57,470 bases of DNA, taken from Candidatus Magnetominusculus xianensis. Its GTDB lineage: Bacteria; Nitrospirota; Thermodesulfovibrionia; Thermodesulfovibrionales; Magnetobacteriaceae. A program made the translations under genes and the position numbers. The DNA lies in the NCBI GenBank assembly GCA_001541255.1, contig LNQR01000117.1, forward strand, positions 1-57,470. The letters run 5' to 3'. Below the pieces are notes generated by a model, which was not told where the DNA came from, made no database searches, and was given only the letters and a program-made list of their open reading frames with translations. Below are positions 52,382 through 57,470 of this stretch, piece by piece. How positions within the stretch are numbered: position 1 is the first letter of the stretch; each line of letters starts with the position of its first letter.

Positions 52382-53206
52382 ATGCGCCAAAAGTATGATA
52401 TTACACTAAAAGATTTATTGAAAGACATTCCAAAGGTATTCCTGAAACTGATTACCGGATATGAAACCGGCAGGTTTATCGACGTACAGTTTCCAGATAT
52501 TCAGTTAAGAGAGCCGGACTTAGCGTTTGAGGTAGAGAATGGAAAGATAGTCCATTTCGAGATTCAATCGCGAAACGACAATACTATGCTGGAGCGGATG
52601 TATCTGTATTCTGGATTTATCTTTAATCAACATAGAAAATTACCGGTACAGATAGTGCTTTATGTCGGTAGTGAACCGATGAACATGAAAAATCATATCG
52701 AAGGAGAAGGGGTCAATTATTCGTATAAATTGATTGATATAAGGGAAATCGATTGCCGTCGGCTTCTTGAGAGTGACTGCCCTGAAGATATAGTGTTGGC
52801 GATATTGTGTAAAACTGATGATGTCGATGCCACGATAAGAACAATACTCGATAAACTGTCTGTACTGCCGCCAAAAAAGCGGGAAGGTTATATCAGAAAG
52901 CTGCTATATCTTTCTGATTTGAGGAGATTATATCCTAAAGTTAAACTGGAGGTAAGTAAAATGCCTATAACGATTGATGTAAAAGACAGTGATATTTTTA
53001 AGGAGGGTAAAGAGGAAGGAAAAGGCGAGGGCCTGATAGAAGGGATAGAGTTAGGGCTTGAACTCAAATATGGTCAGGCCGGGCTTGAGTTGATGCCTGC
53101 GGTTAGAGTTGTTGATTCTGTCGATAAGCTGGAGGAAATAAAAAATCTTATCAGGAAGGCTGGGTCAGTTGATGAGTTGAAAGTTTTTTTAGGGAACATC
53201 TTATAG
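52382..53206 (+). CDS. Rpn-like/PD-(D/E)XK nuclease-family protein (DUF4351-type tail)
   Basis: 274 residues. The nuclease-fold core is REPDLAFEV (D46) and HFEIQS (E60, Q62), with the family's 'ERMYLYSGFIF' helix. The C-terminal EGKEEGKGEGLIEGIELGLELKYG is the usual Gly/Glu linker before a small helical DUF4351-like domain. Related proteins are abundant and often transposase-associated or recombination-promoting. Stands alone, 150 bases after the sugar cassette. Confidence 0.8.
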   Translation: MRQKYDITLKDLLKDIPKVFLKLITGYETGRFIDVQFPDIQLREPDLAFEVENGKIVHFEIQSRNDNTMLERMYLYSGFIFNQHRKLPVQIVLYVGSEPMNMKNHIEGEGVNYSYKLIDIREIDCRRLLESDCPEDIVLAILCKTDDVDATIRTILDKLSVLPPKKREGYIRKLLYLSDLRRLYPKVKLEVSKMPITIDVKDSDIFKEGKEEGKGEGLIEGIELGLELKYGQAGLELMPAVRVVDSVDKLEEIKNLIRKAGSVDELKVFLGNIL

Positions 53207-53259
53207 CTGAAGATACGCTATGGCAGAAGTGGATAATAAGATGAAAGGGAGGATGTAAA

Positions 53260-55077
53260 ATGGGTAAGACAGTGAGGTTTTTAACAACACTGCTTTTCTT
53301 TGCTGCAATGCTCTTTGTAACAAACCAGCCGGTTCATGCTGCGCAAGAGTCATACACTGCTATTGCCGCCGGTGCGGACCACACGATAGCGCTGAAAAGT
53401 GATGGAACTGTCTGGGACTGGGGGCGTAACACCAATGGTCAGTTAGGAAACGCTACCAATACGGACAGCAAAGTTCCGGTAAAGGTAAGCGGGTTATCAA
53501 GTGCTGCAGGCATCTCCGGCGGTAGCTATCATACGATAGCGGTGAAGAGCGATGGAACCGTCTGGGGTTGGGGGTATAATTATTCAGGTCAGTTAGGCAA
53601 CGGCAGCAATACGGACAGCAAAGTTCCGGTACAGACAAGCTTGTTAACCGATATTACGGCTATTGCCGCTGGCGGCGCTCACACTATTGCGCTGAGGAGC
53701 TATGGAACTGTCTGGGGCTGGGGGACTAATGGTCATGGTCAGTTAGCCAACGATAATATGAGCATATCTCATAATACTCCGGTACTGGCAGGCGGGTTAA
53801 CCAGTATTGCTGCCATCTCTGCCGGTGCTGCCCACACGTTAGCATTACTTGAAGGCGGGAGTGTCAAGGCCATGGGATGGAATGATTTCGGTCAACTTGG
53901 CAACGGTATGAACACGGACAATAACACCCCGGTAAATGTTCTATGGCTATCAGGTGTTACAGCCATCTCCGCTGGTGGGTATCATTCGGTAGCCTTAAAA
54001 AGCGATCGTTCTGTCTGGTGTTGGGGGCATAATGGTTATGGACAGTTAGGCAATGGCACTAAGACGGACACTAATACTGCGGTACAGGTAACCTTGTCCA
54101 ATGTTACAGCCATCGCCGCTGGTACAAATCATACGATAGCGCTGTGGAGCGATGGGACTGTCCTGGCTTGGGGACTTAATGCTTATGGACAGTTAGGCAA
54201 CGGTACTAATACTGACAGCACTATTCCGGTACAGGTAAGCGGCTTGTCCAATGTTAAGGCCATCGCCGCAGGTGGGAATCACTCGATAGCGTTAAAGGGT
54301 GACGGGACTATCTGGACTTGGGGGTATAACGGTTACGGTCAGTTAGGCAATGGTACAATTAACAGCAGTAATGTTCCGGTACAGGTTTCTACAGGCACAA
54401 CGACATATACGGTAACGCCGTCTGCAGGCGCTTATGGAACCATAAGCCCGTCAACACCGCAGTCTGTAAGCGCTGGCAGCACGACGAGCTTTACCGTAAC
54501 ACCCAACACAGGGTACACGGCCTCTGTAAGCGGTACTTGCGGCGGTAAATTAGTAGGTACAACATATACAACAAACGCTATAACATCTGACTGTACGGTA
54601 GTTGCATCGTTTACATCGGGTACATCGTCGGACTACGATACCGCAAGCGCATGGATTAATGCGGTAGCCACTCAATATTCCACATACTTTGGAACATCAT
54701 CTACAGGTGTGACAACCGGCACTGACTCAGGCGGCACATACTATATCCAGTGGTTTAACAATGGCACGGCGATATTAGCGTACTCAGATGGGATAGTATA
54801 TTTCTATACCGGAGTGACCGGCAGCGGCTGGAACTCTTCTCTGGGATTGCTTTGGAACGAAAGTAAAAGGGCAGCCGATTGGATAAAAGCGTATCGTCTT
54901 CAGTATCCCGATTACTTTGGAGCAGACTCCGGAGATGTGGAAAAGGGAACTGATGCAGGCGGCACATACTATATCCAGTTCTATACGAACAACACTGCCC
55001 TTATGGCTGGGTCTGACGGCTATATGTATTTCTGGTCAGGCAGTAAATGGAACTCCTTTGGGCAGAAATGGAAATAG
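53260..55077 (+). CDS. Secreted RCC1-repeat protein with a duplicated C-terminal module
   Basis: 605 residues. Signal peptide (1-28, VHA-AQ), then seven RCC1 repeats of about 50 residues (A.SAG..HT.AL.SDG.VW.WG.N..GQLGN; about 30-385) forming a complete seven-blade propeller. Next a InlB/bacterial-repeat beta domain ([17 protein letters not shown]..., about 388-455) with a Cys pair, then two repeats of about 70 residues (460-530, 535-605), each with W-I-x-A, YF(G)T, GTD.GGTYYIQ(W/F)(F/Y), and ending W..(S/F)GxKW-like. The same C-terminal pair occurs in the subtilase downstream. GGGAGG lies upstream of the ATG. Confidence 0.85.
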   Translation: MGKTVRFLTTLLFFAAMLFVTNQPVHAAQESYTAIAAGADHTIALKSDGTVWDWGRNTNGQLGNATNTDSKVPVKVSGLSSAAGISGGSYHTIAVKSDGTVWGWGYNYSGQLGNGSNTDSKVPVQTSLLTDITAIAAGGAHTIALRSYGTVWGWGTNGHGQLANDNMSISHNTPVLAGGLTSIAAISAGAAHTLALLEGGSVKAMGWNDFGQLGNGMNTDNNTPVNVLWLSGVTAISAGGYHSVALKSDRSVWCWGHNGYGQLGNGTKTDTNTAVQVTLSNVTAIAAGTNHTIALWSDGTVLAWGLNAYGQLGNGTNTDSTIPVQVSGLSNVKAIAAGGNHSIALKGDGTIWTWGYNGYGQLGNGTINSSNVPVQVSTGTTTYTVTPSAGAYGTISPSTPQSVSAGSTTSFTVTPNTGYTASVSGTCGGKLVGTTYTTNAITSDCTVVASFTSGTSSDYDTASAWINAVATQYSTYFGTSSTGVTTGTDSGGTYYIQWFNNGTAILAYSDGIVYFYTGVTGSGWNSSLGLLWNESKRAADWIKAYRLQYPDYFGADSGDVEKGTDAGGTYYIQFYTNNTALMAGSDGYMYFWSGSKWNSFGQKWK

Positions 55078-55141
55078 ACAATCACCGTGCAGACTATATT
55101 TGCCAATTTATTTGGCTCATCAAATTTAAAGGAGGGGTCTT

Positions 55142-57253
55142 GTGAGAATCTGGAATTTAAGTAAGATAACCGTATCATTTGCAGCTTTGTTGTTTGCAGC
55201 TAGTGTGCTAGTGCCTTTGAGCGTATTTGCCGGTGAACTGTCAACCTCGCTCAAGAACAAGGTATCGGCCACAGGTGGATATGAAAAAGTGGCTGCACAG
55301 GCAGAGCGCCGCGGTTCAGTCAGGATTATCGTAAAGGTTGACGCTGCATTCCGTCCAACGTCAAGTTTAACCGAAACGGAAGCTGCCGTGCAACTGAGTG
55401 CGATTGCACGGACACAGGAAAAGGTAATGGGGCAGCTGGCCTCTGTCAATGTCATTTCTCACTATAAGTATCAGTTTATCCCTTACATTGCGATGACTGT
55501 TGACAGAAATGCGCTTGATGCTGTGCTTGCCATTGCTGAAGTAACCTCGGTCGAGGAAGATGAACTGTCAAACCACAAACAGGTTAACTGGGATATCACC
55601 AAGGTTGGCGCCCCTGCTGCATGGTCAAGCGGGTATGACGGCACGGGTTACGCGGTGGCAATCCTTGACACCGGAGTTGACAAAACACATCCCATTCTTA
55701 CTGGTAAGGTAGTCTCAGAAGCCTGCTACTCTTCTAACGACTCAGCGTCTTTTGCCTCTTCTGTTTGTCCAGGCGGTGGGACGGACTCAATGTCAAGCGA
55801 CTCGGCAATGCCGTACGGGGGGAATTGTCCAAGCGGTGGATGCGACCATGGGACACATGTGGCAGGGACTGCGGCAGGACAGAACACCGGTCAGTCCTCT
55901 GGTGTTGCAAAGGGTGCAAATATTATAGCAATTCAGGTATTTACGCGGTTTGACGATAACAGCACCTGTGATGGAGCAAGTCCTTGTACGCTGTCCTACA
56001 GCTCCGACCAAATCAAAGGTTTGGAAAGGGTCTACGCCTTAATTGGCACATATTCGATAGCTTCTACAAATATGAGTCTTGGCGGCGGAAAATATACTGC
56101 CAATTGTGATAGTTCAAATGCCAGTCGGAAGGCAGCGATAGACAATCTCCGTTCTGCCGGTATTGCGACAGTTATTTCTTCAGGGAATAGCGGATATACC
56201 AATGCGATAGGCGCCCCGGGATGTATCTCTACGGCTGTCAGTGTTGGTGCAACGGACAGCTCGGACGCCGTTGCCTCATATTCGAACAGCGCGAGTATGT
56301 TAAATTTACTTGCACCTGGTTCAGATGTTACATCATCCCTACCTAACGGTGGATATGCATCATGGAATGGTACCTCAATGGCTGCACCGCATGTGGCCGG
56401 TGCCTGGGCAGTGCTGAAGCAGGCGAAGCCGAAGGCATCGGTTTCGGACATTCTAACTGTCCTGACCAACACCGGCGTTTCAGTGACGGATTCGCGTAAT
56501 AGTATAACAAAACCACGAATTCAAGTAGACACGGCATTAAACTATTTATTAAACAGCACTACCCTGACTGTAACAAAATCTGGCCCAGGCACGGGCACTA
56601 TAACGAGCAACCCCGCGGGGATAAGCTGCGGTTCAACCTGTTCAGCCACATTCACATTGGGCACATCGGTAATACTAACTGCAGCGGCAGATCCCGGTTC
56701 TTCGGTTACAAGCTGGTCCGGGTGTGATTCGTCAAGCGGCTCTCAATGTACTGTTACAATGTCGGCTAGTAAGTCTGTATCGGTAGTAATATCAATAAGC
56801 GATACGAACTACATCGCTGCAAGTGCCTGGATTAATGCAGTAGCATCACAGTATTCCGCATACTTTGGGACAAAGTCCGGAGGTCTTATAACTGGTACTG
56901 ATGCAGGCGGCACATACTACTGCCAATGGTTTACCAATGGTACGGCAATTTTAGCGTACTCGGACGGGATTCTATATTTCTATACTGGTAAAGTCGGCAG
57001 CGGCTGGAACACTTCACTTGGATTGCTTTGGAACGAGCTCATCAGGGCAACTGCATGGATAAACGCATTTTACAGCCAATATTCCTCAGTTTTTGGGACA
57101 AAATCAGGAGATGTGACAACAGGAACAGATACAAGCGGTACATACTATATCCAGTTCTTCACAAACGGCACTGGTCTAATGGCATGGACTGATGGGTATG
57201 TGTATTTCTATTCAGACGGCAGGTGGAACTCTTTTGGGACAAAATGGAAATAA
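55142..57253 (+). CDS. Secreted subtilisin-like (S8) serine protease
   Basis: 703 residues from GTG, with AGGAGGGG upstream. Signal peptide 1-30 (VFA-GE), inhibitor I9-like propeptide (about 60-140), catalytic domain with Asp176 (AILDTGVD), His236 (DHGTHVAG), oxyanion Asn349 (SSGNSG) and Ser412 (NGTSMAAPHVAG). Then a bacterial-repeat beta domain (about 473-552: GTGTITSNPAGISCGSTC) and two C-terminal repeats of about 72 residues (555-703) with the same WINA, YF(G)[12 protein letters not shown](N)(T/S)(S/F) signature as in the upstream gene. Confidence 0.95.
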   Translation: MRIWNLSKITVSFAALLFAASVLVPLSVFAGELSTSLKNKVSATGGYEKVAAQAERRGSVRIIVKVDAAFRPTSSLTETEAAVQLSAIARTQEKVMGQLASVNVISHYKYQFIPYIAMTVDRNALDAVLAIAEVTSVEEDELSNHKQVNWDITKVGAPAAWSSGYDGTGYAVAILDTGVDKTHPILTGKVVSEACYSSNDSASFASSVCPGGGTDSMSSDSAMPYGGNCPSGGCDHGTHVAGTAAGQNTGQSSGVAKGANIIAIQVFTRFDDNSTCDGASPCTLSYSSDQIKGLERVYALIGTYSIASTNMSLGGGKYTANCDSSNASRKAAIDNLRSAGIATVISSGNSGYTNAIGAPGCISTAVSVGATDSSDAVASYSNSASMLNLLAPGSDVTSSLPNGGYASWNGTSMAAPHVAGAWAVLKQAKPKASVSDILTVLTNTGVSVTDSRNSITKPRIQVDTALNYLLNSTTLTVTKSGPGTGTITSNPAGISCGSTCSATFTLGTSVILTAAADPGSSVTSWSGCDSSSGSQCTVTMSASKSVSVVISISDTNYIAASAWINAVASQYSAYFGTKSGGLITGTDAGGTYYCQWFTNGTAILAYSDGILYFYTGKVGSGWNTSLGLLWNELIRATAWINAFYSQYSSVFGTKSGDVTTGTDTSGTYYIQFFTNGTGLMAWTDGYVYFYSDGRWNSFGTKWK

Positions 57254-57298
57254 GCAAACACAGTGAAACCAACTGAAGCGCTGGTTTAAGTTATTTAT

Positions 57299-57324
57299 AA
57301 ATGGCGGCTTAAATGCCGCCATTT
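57299..57324 (+). terminator. Hairpin terminator of the protease gene
   Basis: Perfect 10-bp stem (57299-57308 with 57315-57324), 6-base loop, followed by GTTTTAT. It lies 46 bases past the stop. Confidence 0.7.
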
Positions 57325-57394
57325 GTTTTATGTTCTATAAAATTTATAAAGATTAAATAAGATTATAAATTATTTTTATTGAGAGTATCACCTT

Positions 57395-57470
57395 ATGATA
57401 GATAACAATTCATTAATATTTCCATTTACTCTAAACCTCGCGAACAGGCGCATACTTGCTTCCATCATAC
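57395..57470 (+). CDS. Partial gene running off the window
   Basis: 25 codons from an ATG with GAGAG upstream, ending at the window edge: MIDNNSLIFPFTLNLANRRI. The F.PFTL...NRR pattern is reminiscent of the start of NADH:flavin oxidoreductases of the Old Yellow Enzyme family, but too little is present to say. Confidence 0.45.
   Translation, partial: MIDNNSLIFPFTLNLANRRILASII

Overview
The window reads as chromosome of a bacterium with moderate GC and anaerobic metabolism: pyruvate:ferredoxin oxidoreductase, a selenocysteine formate dehydrogenase with NuoE/NuoF-like partners, formate-tetrahydrofolate ligase, plus KaiC/KaiB and type IV pilus ATPases. The mix would suit Nitrospirota or a neighbouring deltaproteobacterial-type lineage. 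No rRNA or marker gene is present, so this placement is only an inference.

Layout. 156-588 is a broken sensor-gene remnant. 877-10158 (minus) is a tight ten-gene run: Na/Ca-type exchanger, Ca/H antiporter, P-type ATPase, two tiny paralogous membrane proteins, two HMA-like membrane proteins, two degenerate PilT-like ATPases and a protein resembling LCIB-type carbonic anhydrases. It ends at a terminator hairpin and is the most unusual block here. 10375-19583 holds a dicarboxylate-type symporter, tRNA-Ser(CGA) overlapping tadA, nifJ, a membrane glycosyltransferase with an apparently leaderless start, a MoeA-like protein, and an antitoxin whose toxin is reduced to a stub. 19616-26805 (minus) carries gpsA-larB-pilB, an unidentified 625-residue protein, a receiver/cNMP-binding regulator and a Cys-rich exported protein. 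A MITE-like element (26888-27123) precedes kaiC, a small gene and kaiB.

30643-33193 is an AT-rich two-gene island: an HD-methyltransferase-HD-like fusion and a membrane protein, followed by an insertion-sequence remnant and a Uma2 gene. 34232-40998 (minus) is a formate operon nuoE-like, nuoF-like, fdhA, fhs. In fdhA an in-frame TGA sits at the catalytic position and is followed by a SECIS-like hairpin, so the apparent two open frames are one selenoprotein gene. 41448-45250 contains a 414-residue protein and an 834-residue four-repeat protein in a -1 frame relation.

45304-46410 (minus) has a PfkB-family kinase and a small upstream gene. 46567-52232 is a compact surface-sugar cassette (nucleotidyltransferase, radical SAM, DegT aminotransferase, UDP-sugar-dehydrogenase-like, asparagine synthase). 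The right end has an Rpn/PD-(D/E)XK protein and two secreted proteins, a seven-repeat RCC1 propeller and a subtilase, which share the same duplicated C-terminal module. No CRISPR array was seen.
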